A stretch of DNA of 64,000 nucleotides from Methanobrevibacter sp. (GCA_017652345.1 JAGCBE010000292.1:1-64000), one strand, 5' to 3'; shown: positions 10,027-19,667, counted from the first letter of the stretch. Made by a program: numbers and translations. Notes: generated by a model not told the origin, from the letters alone.

Positions 10027-10243
10027 TAATGCGGAAGAAGTCGCTAAAAAGAACACTAGGAAATTATATCCTTGTTTTTCTCCTAACTTGCGTAAGTTTT
10101 TAGAAGATCACGGTATAGCACCTGTTAAAACTGCCATTCACGAAAACAGTAAAACCATTTGGTTTTTTGTTGTAACGGATGAGGTCTCTGCATTGTTAAC
10201 TGAATGGACTAAAAATAAGCCGACAAATAAGGCGGTGGTTTAA
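10019..10243 (+). CDS. Small head-module protein, 74 residues
   Basis: It starts inside the end of the previous gene with AAGGAGGAG upstream, and its TAA overlaps the next ATG by one base, so translation is coupled across three genes. No family is recognised. The protein has a short helical N-terminus, then strands around TIWFFVVTDEV. Confidence 0.65.
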   Translation: MISNAEEVAKKNTRKLYPCFSPNLRKFLEDHGIAPVKTAIHENSKTIWFFVVTDEVSALLTEWTKNKPTNKAVV

Positions 10244-12051
10244 TGCGAGTAGATTTTTCTATAGATTATATGAAAATATTAGAGGCAGATGAAGATACTG
10301 CATTAGTTGAATTAGATTTATTACATACAGGGAAAAATAGAAACCAGTATTATATAGGTAAAGAAGCCGTAGAAAAGGCTATTCCAACTATGTATAACAA
10401 ACCAATTATTTATAGGCTCAATAATGAGTTTATTCCAGAAATGTCTACCGATGTCGTAGAACACGGCACTATGGAAGATAGGTCAATGCGTATTGCTGGA
10501 ACGATACCAGAATCGGCTCCTATGGAATTTGTGCAAAGAGATGGGAAAGAATATTTAAGGACAAAAGGTGTGATATATAAAATATATCAACCGTCTTTAA
10601 TGAACATCTTGAAGAATAGAAATGGCAATGTAAAAGTTTCTATAGAAATTTATGTTACAGACCATAGCGAAGACACCGATGGCTCTTGGATTATTAATGA
10701 TTTTAGATTTGAGGGCGTTGCTTTGTTAGGAGAGGGAATTTTAGAAGGCATTGAGGGATCTCAAATGAATGTAATTAAGTTTTCTGCAAAGGAATTTAAT
10801 GATCATTATTTGGGTTTTTCGACAAAGAAAATACCAGATGCCGTGAAGAAGTGTGTTAACAACGCTTTGACTCTTAGAAATAGCAAAGGCAAAGGTGGTT
10901 CTAGTGCTTCTGTAAGTATGGCTAAATATCTATCAAGTAACGATTATATAGATTATGCTAGGCTTGAATGTATGCAGGAATATTTCAGTAAAAAACCTAA
11001 TAATAAAAGTCTTACCTTTTCTTTGTATGGTGGCAATGCTTCAAAAGAATGGATTGCAGAAATTTCAAAAGGGAAGAAGGTAAACAATTCTATGAAAAAT
11101 ATTAGTGTTGATTATATTTGTGATAAAATTCGCGCTGTGTTAAGACAAATGAGTGGTGAAGAACAACCTTGGCGTTATTGGGTTAATTCTGTATATATTG
11201 ATCCAAAAAGAGTTATCATTTCAGATGATATAGATAATAAAACATATTTAGTTGATTATGAAATTGAAGAGGATAATGATATTAGTTTATTTTGGGACAC
11301 CAAAATAGAAATGGTTAGGTGTTATCTTCCGGTAGATGAGGTTAATGATAATACTTTGGTGTTTAATAGCAAAGAAGTATTAAGTATTCTTGACAATGGT
11401 CAACTTATATCTAACACACATAGACTAAGCTCGGTAGATTCAGCCGTTGCTAGAAAAGCCGAAACATTGTTGAATGGCTTGGAAAAGGAGGACGAAGAAG
11501 TGGACGATAAAAAAGAGTTTAAAGCTGATGAGGAAGAAGAGAAAGTAGAAAATTGCGATGTTAAAAATTGCGATGATACTAAATTAAATGCAGAGGACGA
11601 AGCTGAAAAAGTCGAGGACGAAGAAAAAGCAGAGGACAGAGAAGAAGACGACAGAGAAGAAGATGACGAAAAAGAGGGAGAAGAAGATTTCAAGGCTAAG
11701 TATGATGCTTTAATGAAAGAAAATGAAAACCTTAAAGAATGTCTAAACACTTATCAGAAAAAAGAAGAAGTTGAAAAAATGAACGCTTTAATCGATGAGT
11801 TTTCTTATTGTTTTACGGCTGATGAAAAGGCTGAGCTAGTAAAGAATTTAGACACAAAAACCTTTGCAGAAGTTGAGGGTATTGTTAATGAGAACGTAAG
11901 AAAGTTCGCAAAAGAGAACAAGCCTGACGACGACGATAAAAAGGAAGCTAAATTTTCTATTGGGTTGTTAGCGCGTAATTTTTCATACAAGAAAGATGAA
12001 AAAAATACGGTTAATAGTTTAAAAGATATTAAAGACAAATATTCAAAATAA
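10243..12051 (+). CDS. Prohead protease with fused scaffold domain
   Basis: The N-terminal 180 residues resemble phage prohead maturation proteases of the XkdF/capsid-protease type: early strands, YYIGKEAVEKAIPTMY, HGTMEDRS (candidate catalytic His), and KVSIEIYV (candidate Ser region). A middle domain (about 190-390) is of unknown function. From about 420 it becomes a long acidic, Lys/Glu-rich region with a coiled coil and a basic end, as in scaffolds. The layout protease-scaffold-decoration-capsid supports a self-cleaving protease joined to an internal scaffold. Catalytic residues are inferred. Confidence 0.7.
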   Translation: MRVDFSIDYMKILEADEDTALVELDLLHTGKNRNQYYIGKEAVEKAIPTMYNKPIIYRLNNEFIPEMSTDVVEHGTMEDRSMRIAGTIPESAPMEFVQRDGKEYLRTKGVIYKIYQPSLMNILKNRNGNVKVSIEIYVTDHSEDTDGSWIINDFRFEGVALLGEGILEGIEGSQMNVIKFSAKEFNDHYLGFSTKKIPDAVKKCVNNALTLRNSKGKGGSSASVSMAKYLSSNDYIDYARLECMQEYFSKKPNNKSLTFSLYGGNASKEWIAEISKGKKVNNSMKNISVDYICDKIRAVLRQMSGEEQPWRYWVNSVYIDPKRVIISDDIDNKTYLVDYEIEEDNDISLFWDTKIEMVRCYLPVDEVNDNTLVFNSKEVLSILDNGQLISNTHRLSSVDSAVARKAETLLNGLEKEDEEVDDKKEFKADEEEEKVENCDVKNCDDTKLNAEDEAEKVEDEEKAEDREEDDREEDDEKEGEEDFKAKYDALMKENENLKECLNTYQKKEEVEKMNALIDEFSYCFTADEKAELVKNLDTKTFAEVEGIVNENVRKFAKENKPDDDDKKEAKFSIGLLARNFSYKKDEKNTVNSLKDIKDKYSK

Positions 12052-12065
12052 AGGAGTGATTTTCA

Positions 12066-12620
12066 ATGTCTAATAGAGTTTGTTATCCAATGACAGACGT
12101 TCCTGAACATTTAATAGGAACAGTAACAGTCCCAGCTGGCGGACTTAAACCGGGAGATGTAGTTGTTGTTAATACTATTGATAATACTATTACAAATAAC
12201 TTTACTCAATATGTTGCAACAAAACCAACTACTGCTCTTTTAGCAACAGAAGCACTAGGAATTGTTATTTCTGGTGGAAATTTTGAAGCAATGAGTGATG
12301 GTAGATTACCTGACGGAAATCCAGATTATACTACATATGAGTATGCTGCTGGAAAAACAGCGCCAGTTCTATTCTTAGAGCCAAGAGTAATCTTCTATTT
12401 ATCTGACGATTGCTTAGCTGCTGCTGCTAGTGCAAATGATTATTTATATGGTGCTAATAACACAAACACATTAGCAAAAGGAAACGCTGTTCCAAATGCT
12501 ATTTTGACTGTTGCAAAAGTTTTAGCAAAACATAACTTTAGACTTGGTGGAATTTTCGGCGGAGAGTTTGTAACAGGTAATGTATGTATGGTTCTACCAT
12601 ATAACAGACAGACTGCTTAG
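12066..12620 (+). CDS. Capsid decoration or head protein, 184 residues
   Basis: It lies directly before the major capsid gene with AAAGGAGTGAT upstream. It begins SNRVCYPMT and contains GGLKPGDVVVVN, LGIVISGGNF and FRLGGIFGGEF; most of it is beta. The small size and position fit a head-stabilising or decoration protein. A second gene at 43796 encodes a close paralog of the whole protein followed by extra repeats. Confidence 0.65.
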   Translation: MSNRVCYPMTDVPEHLIGTVTVPAGGLKPGDVVVVNTIDNTITNNFTQYVATKPTTALLATEALGIVISGGNFEAMSDGRLPDGNPDYTTYEYAAGKTAPVLFLEPRVIFYLSDDCLAAAASANDYLYGANNTNTLAKGNAVPNAILTVAKVLAKHNFRLGGIFGGEFVTGNVCMVLPYNRQTA

Positions 12621-12637
12621 AAGGGAGGAAATGAAGT

Positions 12638-13768
12638 ATGGATTTAAACTACGCAATGTTCGCTGCTGAGAACAGCGATATAGATGTAATAAAAAATTCT
12701 CTTGTTGACGTTACTATGGCTGCTTTATCTAAGAACTATGGTAAGACTGGTTTGGTTTCGGAATATAAAATGGATAACTACGAACAAACAGTAAGAGATG
12801 TTAAAGAGGCTATGTTTGCTTTTGCTGCAAACAAAGCAGGAATTAAGGTTCCAACAAAGAAAAACGAAGTATTGGCTTTCTTCTCTAACCCAGTTGCAGA
12901 AAGCATTTTTAATTCTATCATTGCAGAAACAATCGCTGACGTTAGAATTAGAGTAACTTCTCCACAATTAATGGCAATGGCAGAAATTATTTCTGTTGAA
13001 CCGGGAGATTCTTATACTTGGGAAATTGAAACAAAAGCATTACCAGTAGTACAAAAGGCTTCTTTGGCTTCTAATGTTGTATATTTACAATCTTGGAGCA
13101 AACAAGCAATCACAATCGCACCAGAAGAATATGGTCTAGGAACAACTATGGACTTTATCAGAATTTTGGCTGCTGATTATGACCTTGGAAAAGAAATTGC
13201 TAGAATGGTTTACGCTACTTTAATGGCTGAATATTCTGCTGTTGCAAATATTATCTTCGCAACAAGTGGAGCATTAGCAACAAAGACACCATTCTACAAA
13301 TCTACTTGGGCTGCTGCTGATTATGTAAAAATGGCTGAATATATTTCTGCTTTGAATGGTGGAATGGGCGTAACTGCTTATGGAACATTAGTTGCATTTA
13401 ATGCTGTTTCTGCATTGGCAACTACAAGTTTCGGTTTCGCTATGCAAGACAGATATATTGAAAACGGCTATCTAGGAAAGATTTATGGTATTGATTCTGT
13501 AATCTTAGATCAAGTTGTAAATTACAATGCTCCTTTGGGAACAAGTTTAGCTGGTCTAACAGGAATTATTCCAGACAATCTAATTGTCCTATTATCTGCT
13601 GTTGGAGATAAGCCAGTTAAATTAGTAAGAAGCACATATGTAAGAGTTAAGAGAGACGAACCACAAGACGGTTCTCTAAACAGAGTTGTTTACAGATACT
13701 TCTTTGGATTTAATGCTGCGCTTGCTACACAAGCACACTTTGGTTTACAATCTACCTCTGCTGGCTAG
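12638..13768 (+). CDS. Major capsid protein
   Basis: The 376-residue product has no long low-complexity regions, and codon use is strongly biased, as in highly expressed genes. It follows protease-scaffold and decoration genes and is followed by a strong hairpin terminator, the usual place of the HK97-fold major capsid protein. A charged helical N-terminus is followed by alpha/beta sequence with a conserved-looking VEPGDSYTWEIE strand and a late RVVYRYFFGF strand. The family is assigned mainly by context. Confidence 0.75.
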   Translation: MDLNYAMFAAENSDIDVIKNSLVDVTMAALSKNYGKTGLVSEYKMDNYEQTVRDVKEAMFAFAANKAGIKVPTKKNEVLAFFSNPVAESIFNSIIAETIADVRIRVTSPQLMAMAEIISVEPGDSYTWEIETKALPVVQKASLASNVVYLQSWSKQAITIAPEEYGLGTTMDFIRILAADYDLGKEIARMVYATLMAEYSAVANIIFATSGALATKTPFYKSTWAAADYVKMAEYISALNGGMGVTAYGTLVAFNAVSALATTSFGFAMQDRYIENGYLGKIYGIDSVILDQVVNYNAPLGTSLAGLTGIIPDNLIVLLSAVGDKPVKLVRSTYVRVKRDEPQDGSLNRVVYRYFFGFNAALATQAHFGLQSTSAG

Positions 13769-13788
13769 AATTGACAACCACTTGATTT

Positions 13789-13816
13789 AGCCCCCTTTTT
13801 ATAGGGGGCTTTTTTT
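13789..13816 (+). terminator. Terminator after the major capsid gene
   Basis: AGCCCCCT pairs with AGGGGGCT across a short T-rich loop, followed by seven T. It is a very strong hairpin that probably sets capsid mRNA apart from the downstream genes. Confidence 0.9.
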
Positions 13817-13832
13817 GAAAGGAAGAATTATA

Positions 13833-14507
13833 ATGGCTACAAAAACGAGTAATAAAAAGAGCGTTACACAAGAGTCTAAAAAAGAAGAGGCAAATGTTAA
13901 TTCTGCTTTGGCGGAAGAAAACGCTACGTTGAAAAGTGAATTAGAAGAAATGATGAAAAATTACAAGGATATGCAATTACAACTTCAAAATATGTTAATT
14001 GCACAACAGGCAAATGCTTCAATGGGTTCTCAAACAGCAGAAGGTACTTCTACTGTTGGTTGTAGAATTTTTAATGGTGTGACATTAAGTTCACAGGGTG
14101 GAGATATTGCAATACCAATACAATATAGAGAAGAAGTTGATATTACCTATCCAGAATTAAGAGAAATATTTAAAAATCCTTTTGGTTATAAAAATATGTT
14201 TAGAAAGGGTATTTTGTATTTCGTTAATGAAGATGATTATAAAAAGTTCAACATTAAAGTAGATATAGATTTAGAAGATGACGCTTTAGCTGATTTACTA
14301 ACAAAGAGTAATGGTTCTAGTATTGTCGAATCTGTTAAATCAATGACAAATGACAAAAAAGATTTAACGGAAATGTTTGCTCTAATTTATCAAATTGCAT
14401 ATTTGATTGACAAGAAAAAGGTGGATTTAGATTATGAAGTTAGAAGCAACCTAGAAAAATATTTCGATGTTGACTTCAAAACACTAATCAACAACTTGCA
14501 CCAATAA
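13833..14507 (+). CDS. Head-associated protein with coiled-coil N-terminus, 224 residues
   Basis: I chose the ATG at 13833 because GAAAGGAAG lies 8 bases upstream. Residues 1-70 are Lys/Glu-rich and coiled-coil-like, then Gln/Ala-rich. The remaining part is compact alpha/beta with many acidic residues. It is the first gene after the capsid terminator. No family is recognised; a capsid fibre, neck or chaperone role is possible. Confidence 0.65.
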   Translation: MATKTSNKKSVTQESKKEEANVNSALAEENATLKSELEEMMKNYKDMQLQLQNMLIAQQANASMGSQTAEGTSTVGCRIFNGVTLSSQGGDIAIPIQYREEVDITYPELREIFKNPFGYKNMFRKGILYFVNEDDYKKFNIKVDIDLEDDALADLLTKSNGSSIVESVKSMTNDKKDLTEMFALIYQIAYLIDKKKVDLDYEVRSNLEKYFDVDFKTLINNLHQ

Positions 14508-14607
14508 TAAACGTATGAAGCATTATTGAATAAATACATTATGTGTTTTCAAATAAGGTTTCAATGTTTTATTAATACGACCGACTTATAATTAAGGAGG
14601 GATAAAC

Positions 14608-14871
14608 GTGCATCCTACCAAAGAATTGCTTATTCAAAAGAACGGTCTATATTGTATGCTTTGCTGTAAAAAGTGCCAATATCGTGATTTGGAATGGCAC
14701 CACATCAAGTGGAAAATCGTTTCCCGGAACAGAAGAGAGCCGATTGATAACAGCTATGACAACGGAGCTTTGCTTTGTGTAAACTGTCATCATTATGTTC
14801 ACACTTTGAGATATAATTCTGCAAAATACAAAGATTTGATGTGGGTGGTTAGGAGCCACAAAAAGCCGTGA
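14608..14871 (+). CDS. Free-standing HNH endonuclease
   Basis: A GTG start with AAGGAGGG upstream. The 87-residue HNH domain has C-x-x-C (KKCQY preceded by LCC), LEWHHIKW (His pair), then DNGALLCVNCHHYVH (Asn and second C-x-x-C). HNH enzymes nick DNA and are often mobile in phages. The gene contains the only in-frame CGG (14725-14727, followed by A) that must be read as an ordinary three-base codon. A +1 shift there would destroy the C-terminal zinc and active-site part. I infer recent acquisition; conditional or no expression is also possible. Confidence 0.85.
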   Translation: MHPTKELLIQKNGLYCMLCCKKCQYRDLEWHHIKWKIVSRNRREPIDNSYDNGALLCVNCHHYVHTLRYNSAKYKDLMWVVRSHKKP

Positions 14872-14908
14872 TTGTTGGCTGGCATTTAGAAAAAGACGAT
14901 CTTTTGCG

Positions 14909-14943
14909 AGGCTGTGTATTTTTATACATAGCCTTATTTTTCT
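14909..14943 (+). terminator. Terminator after the HNH gene
   Basis: AGGCTGTGTAT (14909-14919) pairs with ATACATAGCCT with one G-U pair and a TTTT loop, followed by TTATTTTT. It separates the HNH insertion from the connector genes. Confidence 0.8.
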
Positions 14944-14966
14944 ATAAGGTAAGAAAGGGGTGTGTT

Positions 14967-15662
14967 ATGACTGATTTCAATGAAATTTATTGTTTGAATT
15001 TAGTAATGAAAAATGATCCCCGTTTAGCAGAAATACCAATTAATATGTATTATAGTTTATGTTGGAAATACTTACAAATTGCAATCTCAAGATTTCAATA
15101 TGAGAGCATCCCTGACATTACGGATAATGTTCCTTATATTGAGATAGAGTATGAATATGAGTGTGACGGCATAGAAACAGAGTTTCAGCTTAATGAGACC
15201 AATTTAATTAACCCTAATTATGTTGTTACGTTAACTGTCGGTGATGAAAATAGCAAAATTACCGATTTTACATATAATAATATAAACAACTCTATTGTTT
15301 TGCCAGAGCCTCCTTTGGACGATACCATTTTAAAGATTGTGGTTTATCAGGTTGGTTATTTTAATGTTGATTTAACATATAGGGAAAAGGAGATACTTGC
15401 TCAGGGTATGTTAATACCTTATTTAGAGGAGAATCAAAATAGAGAGAGCTTGTTAAATCAGTTTGTTTATGGTGGTAGTGTTAAAATACACTCGCAGGCA
15501 GAGCACTTAAAGACGATAGAGAGCGCTCTTCAAGACCAGATTAAACTTGTGAATAATCTTATTATTGATTATACTTATAGGGCAAATCTTGAAGGTTATA
15601 CTGGGCTTGGTACTAGAATTGCGACAAAAAGAAACTATCCTCCTACCAGAGGTGGTGCATAA
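14967..15662 (+). CDS. Head-tail connector (adaptor) protein, 231 residues
   Basis: I chose the ATG at 14967, with AAGAAAGGGG 5 bases upstream. The N-terminus is helical, an acidic beta region (EIEYEYECDG) lies in the middle, and there is a long C-terminal helix (LKTIESALQDQIKLVNNLI). Size, position after the capsid and coupling to the next gene (one-base overlap) fit a gp6/gp15-type adaptor. The family is inferred. Confidence 0.6.
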   Translation: MTDFNEIYCLNLVMKNDPRLAEIPINMYYSLCWKYLQIAISRFQYESIPDITDNVPYIEIEYEYECDGIETEFQLNETNLINPNYVVTLTVGDENSKITDFTYNNINNSIVLPEPPLDDTILKIVVYQVGYFNVDLTYREKEILAQGMLIPYLEENQNRESLLNQFVYGGSVKIHSQAEHLKTIESALQDQIKLVNNLIIDYTYRANLEGYTGLGTRIATKRNYPPTRGGA

Positions 15663-16660
15663 TGTTAGCTCCAACAAAAGTTAGTGGTGTAAACTGTTTC
15701 GACCGATTAAACTATATTAGGACATTTGATGGTTCGTATGCTAGTGGAGTAACAGAACAATTAAAATCAAGTTTCGATATGAGTCCAGATTATACCGAAG
15801 TATATAAAAATTATAATTTTAGTAAAATATATAAAACCAGAATTTATGAGGGAAATGATGCTGATAAAAAATTAGGATTTAAATATATGCAATCATATCC
15901 TTATGATATGCCTCAATTTCAAATTGGTGACTATATTCATTGGAAATATGACCATAAGAATTTCTCTACTTGGCTTTTAACTTCTTTAGATACGCAACAT
16001 TTGTACGACGTCAAAGGAAGAATCGCCTTGTGTAATAATTATTTGAAGTGGATTGACGAGAATGGGAAATTGCAATCTTATGAGTGCGTGTTTCAGGATT
16101 CATTAACATACGCAAGTTTTAAGTATGGAGAAAAGGGGATAAACCAAGTTAATGGAACAATAGCGATTTTAGTTCCGCAAAATGAAAACACACGAAAGAT
16201 ATATCGTAACCAAAGATTTATGTTTGATGGTTTGCCTTATGTTGTAAACAATTTTATTCGTTCTGTTAACTCTAATTTTTTAGAAATTTATATGTTTGAG
16301 ACACAAAGGGTTGACAAAGATGACATAATTAATAATATTGCGTTTAACGGTATAGAAAACGCTAATACGAAATATGAGTCTACAACGGTAATTCAACCAA
16401 ATATAACAGAAATATTAGAGGGAGAAACACAGATATTTGTTGTCAATAGATATGTTAATGGCATATTGCAAGATGATACTTATACATTTACTGTAAGTGG
16501 TATTCCTGAAAAATATTATACTTTTGAAATCATTGATGGAAATTCTTTTAGTGTTAAGAATGATGAACAATATGATAAAAAATCATTAACCGTTAGTTGT
16601 TTTAACAATGTAACACAAGAAACATCTACTATTGATTTATGGTTGGTAGGGGGTTGGTAA
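15662..16660 (+). CDS. Head-closure or neck protein with C-terminal Ig-like domain
   Basis: 332 residues. The first 220 form a beta-rich domain around FQIGDYIHWKYD and YRNQRFMFDGLPYVV, similar in layout to head-closure proteins. The last 80 (from about 245) look like an Ig-like beta sandwich: ILEGETQIFVVN, DTYTFTVSG and SLTVSCFN. Such add-on domains are common on phage particle surfaces and may bind glycans. It is translationally coupled to the preceding gene. Confidence 0.6.
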   Translation: MLAPTKVSGVNCFDRLNYIRTFDGSYASGVTEQLKSSFDMSPDYTEVYKNYNFSKIYKTRIYEGNDADKKLGFKYMQSYPYDMPQFQIGDYIHWKYDHKNFSTWLLTSLDTQHLYDVKGRIALCNNYLKWIDENGKLQSYECVFQDSLTYASFKYGEKGINQVNGTIAILVPQNENTRKIYRNQRFMFDGLPYVVNNFIRSVNSNFLEIYMFETQRVDKDDIINNIAFNGIENANTKYESTTVIQPNITEILEGETQIFVVNRYVNGILQDDTYTFTVSGIPEKYYTFEIIDGNSFSVKNDEQYDKKSLTVSCFNNVTQETSTIDLWLVGGW

Positions 16661-16661
16661 T

Positions 16662-17219
16662 ATGTCAACGATGGATAACGCATATAATAGTTATATGGAA
16701 GCTAGAACACTACCTAAAAAAATAGTTGATTATTTGTTTAATAATAATTCTGATTTTTGGAAGTTATTATATTATGAAACAGATCCAGACACAAAAAAAG
16801 ATTTAACAAGCGCACAAAAGGCGAAAATGATTTGTAAAACTTCTAGTGGAGATACAAGTCAATATAATGTGTTGTTTCAACATTATAATAATGACGCTAT
16901 GAAAGACGCAACAACGCAAGTAAGAATTGAAATCATGAAAATTGATAGCCTTAATAGAAGTGATGCGCAGGTTAGGGTGTTGTTTCAAGTTATTGTTAAT
17001 AACAAATTAATGGTAGTTAATACAAAAGTTTCTAATGTAGATAATAGGGCGACAGCGATAATGCAATCTTTAGTTGAGTCTTTGAATGGTTTAAAATTGG
17101 AGGGGTTAAAGACCCCGCTTAATATTGATTTCTCACAAGATAGATATAGTGGTGTAAATGAAACATTCTTTAACTCTGAGTTTAGTGGGTATGAGGTTGT
17201 AATGAGCTGTATAGTGTAG
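16662..17219 (+). CDS. Tail completion or terminator protein, 185 residues
   Basis: Begins one base after the neck gene stops. It is mixed alpha/beta, with ATTQVRIEIMKI and AQVRVLFQVIVNN strands, resembling in layout the tail terminator and completion proteins found at this point. No motif is diagnostic. Confidence 0.55.
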   Translation: MSTMDNAYNSYMEARTLPKKIVDYLFNNNSDFWKLLYYETDPDTKKDLTSAQKAKMICKTSSGDTSQYNVLFQHYNNDAMKDATTQVRIEIMKIDSLNRSDAQVRVLFQVIVNNKLMVVNTKVSNVDNRATAIMQSLVESLNGLKLEGLKTPLNIDFSQDRYSGVNETFFNSEFSGYEVVMSCIV

Positions 17220-17228
17220 GTTGATATT

Positions 17229-18128
17229 ATGGAAATTTATGAAATTGCCAATCAGGCTATATTTGACGAGCCTGTTTTGTATAAAGGTATAAAAATATAT
17301 CCTATAACAATCAAATACTATCAAATTGTCAAATCTGCGTCTCAGGCTTTTGCAATAAATATCGCTGATGAAACAGATTTGTCATTAATTGGTTTGCCGT
17401 ATATGGAATATTTAATGAAAAAAGCATCTGGCGATCCAGAATTTATGCCAATATGGAATATTTTTAATTGTGTGTTAGAACTTTCGTTTAGAGAGCAAAT
17501 TTTTTCATTTAGGTATGAGAAAGATTTTTTGAAACTAATTGTTGCTGTCCCAACCGAGAAATATAATGAAGAAGCTATGTGTGTTTATAAAGAAAAGTTG
17601 AGCTTATATAACGAATTGACGGTTGATGATTTTCATAAAATCTTAAACGAAATACAAATTTCTCAGATTAAGGCAGAATTAGATAGTATGGCTAATGATT
17701 TATTTGTTGTGCATACTTTTGATGATAATGACTTTGAAGAAATCAAAAAAATCATCTGTTATCTTAATGATATAGATGATACTATATATGATACTAAATG
17801 GGAAGCAGAATTAAAAAAGACAAGCGATATAATGGCAAAAATAAACAGACAAAATAATCCACCTGCTTTTGAGGATTTAGTCGATGCCGTGGCTTTTAGT
17901 TTGCGAAAATTGCCTTGCGAAATAATGGATATGACGGTTAGAAGATTTGATAGATATTTAGATTTGGAAATAGAAAAAGAAAACTATAGAATTTGTAAAC
18001 AAGCCGAGTTAAGTGGTACAGAATTTAAGACACCATTGAAACATTGGCTAAGAGCTTATAAACCAAAAGGAAGATACTCTCACGCACAAAATAGTGGTGG
18101 TGGAGTTCAAGAAGTTTTTAAAGAATAA
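17229..18128 (+). CDS. Tail-module protein, 299 residues
   Basis: No family is recognised. The beta-rich start (EPVLYKGIKIYPIT) resembles tail-assembly chaperone-type proteins, followed by a long helical part including FEDLVDAVAFSLRKLP. The C-terminal tail is polar and Gly/Ser-rich. It sits just before the major tail protein. Confidence 0.6.
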   Translation: MEIYEIANQAIFDEPVLYKGIKIYPITIKYYQIVKSASQAFAINIADETDLSLIGLPYMEYLMKKASGDPEFMPIWNIFNCVLELSFREQIFSFRYEKDFLKLIVAVPTEKYNEEAMCVYKEKLSLYNELTVDDFHKILNEIQISQIKAELDSMANDLFVVHTFDDNDFEEIKKIICYLNDIDDTIYDTKWEAELKKTSDIMAKINRQNNPPAFEDLVDAVAFSLRKLPCEIMDMTVRRFDRYLDLEIEKENYRICKQAELSGTEFKTPLKHWLRAYKPKGRYSHAQNSGGGVQEVFKE

Positions 18129-18148
18129 AAAAAAAGGAGTGATATTGA

Positions 18149-19171
18149 ATGGATAAAATAGGACAAGCATTGGTCTCTGTTGCAGAAGTAAAATTTTATG
18201 ATCCAACTACGGACTATGAATTAGGTTCTGCTTTTGCACTAACCGATTCTGGTATTAATTCAGAAATGCAAAACGCCGAAGTTAGAGGCGGATTTATGAA
18301 CCAATTATTATTTGATATTAAACATACACGTTCTTTCTCTGTAAACTTTACGTCTGCAACATTTAAACCTATTTATTTATCTTTCCAAACAGGTACTAAT
18401 ATCGTTGTAGGTGCTAAAAATGTTTATATGTTCAACGACTGTGTTACTGCTACTGATGGTTCTGTAACATTGTCTAAGACACCTGTTGGACCGGTTAATG
18501 TTCAACTACCTAACGGAACAATCATTGATGTTGCAAATCCGGGTAGTGCTACATTTAGTGTTGGTAGTGGTGTAAATGGAGAGTGTATTTGTGCTTATGC
18601 TTACAATAATGCACAAGTTTCAAATATTTCTATTAATTCCGATACACAACCAAAAACAGTAAAGGCTGTTATGCACGTTAGAGCACAAGAGCAAGACGGA
18701 ACTATTGGTACATATGAAATTGTAATCCCAAGATTAAAATTCACAGGTACTATTGATTTCTCGTTTACTGCTGACGGTGTATCTTCTACAAACATTTCTG
18801 GTACTGCTTTATCTTACACAGATAATGGCGCTTGTGGTCAACAAAAGTATGCAGATTGGACGTTTATTCCTGATACTGCTTCAATCGTTGATCCTATTGC
18901 TATTGCTGCTGTTCCTGGTAAAATTGCATTAGTAACTAATGATACAATTACGCCATCTATTTATGCTATTAGAGGTGGAACATATAGCAACGAATTGTTA
19001 ACTTCTAAATTAGCATTTGTAAGTTCTAATACAGAGATTGCTAGTGTAAATGCTACAACTGGTTTAATTACTGCTGTTAGTGTTGGTAGCGCTAATATTT
19101 CTGTAACATATGATGCAGCAGGTTTGAACCTAGGAACAACTATAGCTGTAACGGTTACAGCTGGTACATAA
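18149..19171 (+). CDS. Major tail (tube) protein with C-terminal BIG2-like domain
   Basis: 340 residues; AAAAAGGAGTGAT upstream and strong codon bias suggest high expression. The first 255 residues are beta-rich with long hydrophobic strands, as in tube proteins. The last 80 match a bacterial Ig-like group 2 domain: KLAFVSSNTEIASVN, then TTGLITAVSVGSANIS. Many siphophage tube proteins carry such a domain on the outside of the tail. The position between the connectors and the tape measure supports the role. Confidence 0.8.
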   Translation: MDKIGQALVSVAEVKFYDPTTDYELGSAFALTDSGINSEMQNAEVRGGFMNQLLFDIKHTRSFSVNFTSATFKPIYLSFQTGTNIVVGAKNVYMFNDCVTATDGSVTLSKTPVGPVNVQLPNGTIIDVANPGSATFSVGSGVNGECICAYAYNNAQVSNISINSDTQPKTVKAVMHVRAQEQDGTIGTYEIVIPRLKFTGTIDFSFTADGVSSTNISGTALSYTDNGACGQQKYADWTFIPDTASIVDPIAIAAVPGKIALVTNDTITPSIYAIRGGTYSNELLTSKLAFVSSNTEIASVNATTGLITAVSVGSANISVTYDAAGLNLGTTIAVTVTAGT

Positions 19172-19596
19172 TGGCTTGTATAGAATATCCTTTATGTAAA
19201 TATGCACATTATGAAGATGGAGCCCTTGTATGTATAACGGGGGCTCCTTGTGCTTTTCAAAGGTATTGTTCCTCTTTGTTGAAAGTTATTCATACAAGCG
19301 CATATAAAACGTGCAAGGAGGCAAAAGAATTGTCTAATTCAAAGAAGAAAACTAATGCCTCGGCGTTTGTTAATAATAATATTAATGAGGCAAATAGCGA
19401 GGTTTTCAAAACAGAAAACAAAAATATTATTGAAAAAAGCGAAATTTGTGATGTTATTTATGTCGACGATCTTATTTATATTAATTTTAAAGGGTTTGGA
19501 TTGGTTTTACCAAATACAGACCACCATACTGAGCCTAAATTAAAAGTTTTCTATTATGGTGAAGTTGGTAGTGTCGGCTTTAAGTTTAGAGTTTAA
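19171..19596 (+). CDS. Cys-rich small tail-region protein, 141 residues
   Basis: The start overlaps the major tail stop by one base. The N-terminal 50 residues have seven cysteines in pairs (YPLCKY, CITGAPC, RYCSS), suggesting metal or iron-sulfur binding. A polar linker and a short beta domain follow. No family is recognised, and its role in the tail module is unknown. Confidence 0.65.
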   Translation: MACIEYPLCKYAHYEDGALVCITGAPCAFQRYCSSLLKVIHTSAYKTCKEAKELSNSKKKTNASAFVNNNINEANSEVFKTENKNIIEKSEICDVIYVDDLIYINFKGFGLVLPNTDHHTEPKLKVFYYGEVGSVGFKFRV

Positions 19597-19600
19597 TATA

Positions 19601-19643
19601 TGGTCTTACGCTGTTTTAATAATATGTGTAAGACCATTTTTTT
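19601..19643 (+). terminator. Terminator after the Cys-rich gene
   Basis: TGGTCTTAC (19601-19609) pairs with GTAAGACCA (19628-19636), followed by seven T. Confidence 0.85.
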
Positions 19644-19667
19644 AGAAACTCAGAAAGGAAATTACAA

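Noticed and set aside
11400..11750. Ser-rich minus-strand frame opposite the scaffold gene
   Set aside because: It is the complement of the Glu/Asp/Lys-rich scaffold codons.
14569..14590. T7-promoter-like TAATACGAC before the HNH gene
   Set aside because: Only the first part matches; no second copy is seen in the window and no T7-type RNA polymerase gene is present. Probably chance.
14509..14607. tRNA gene in the gap before HNH
   Set aside because: No cloverleaf or conserved T-loop sequence is visible.
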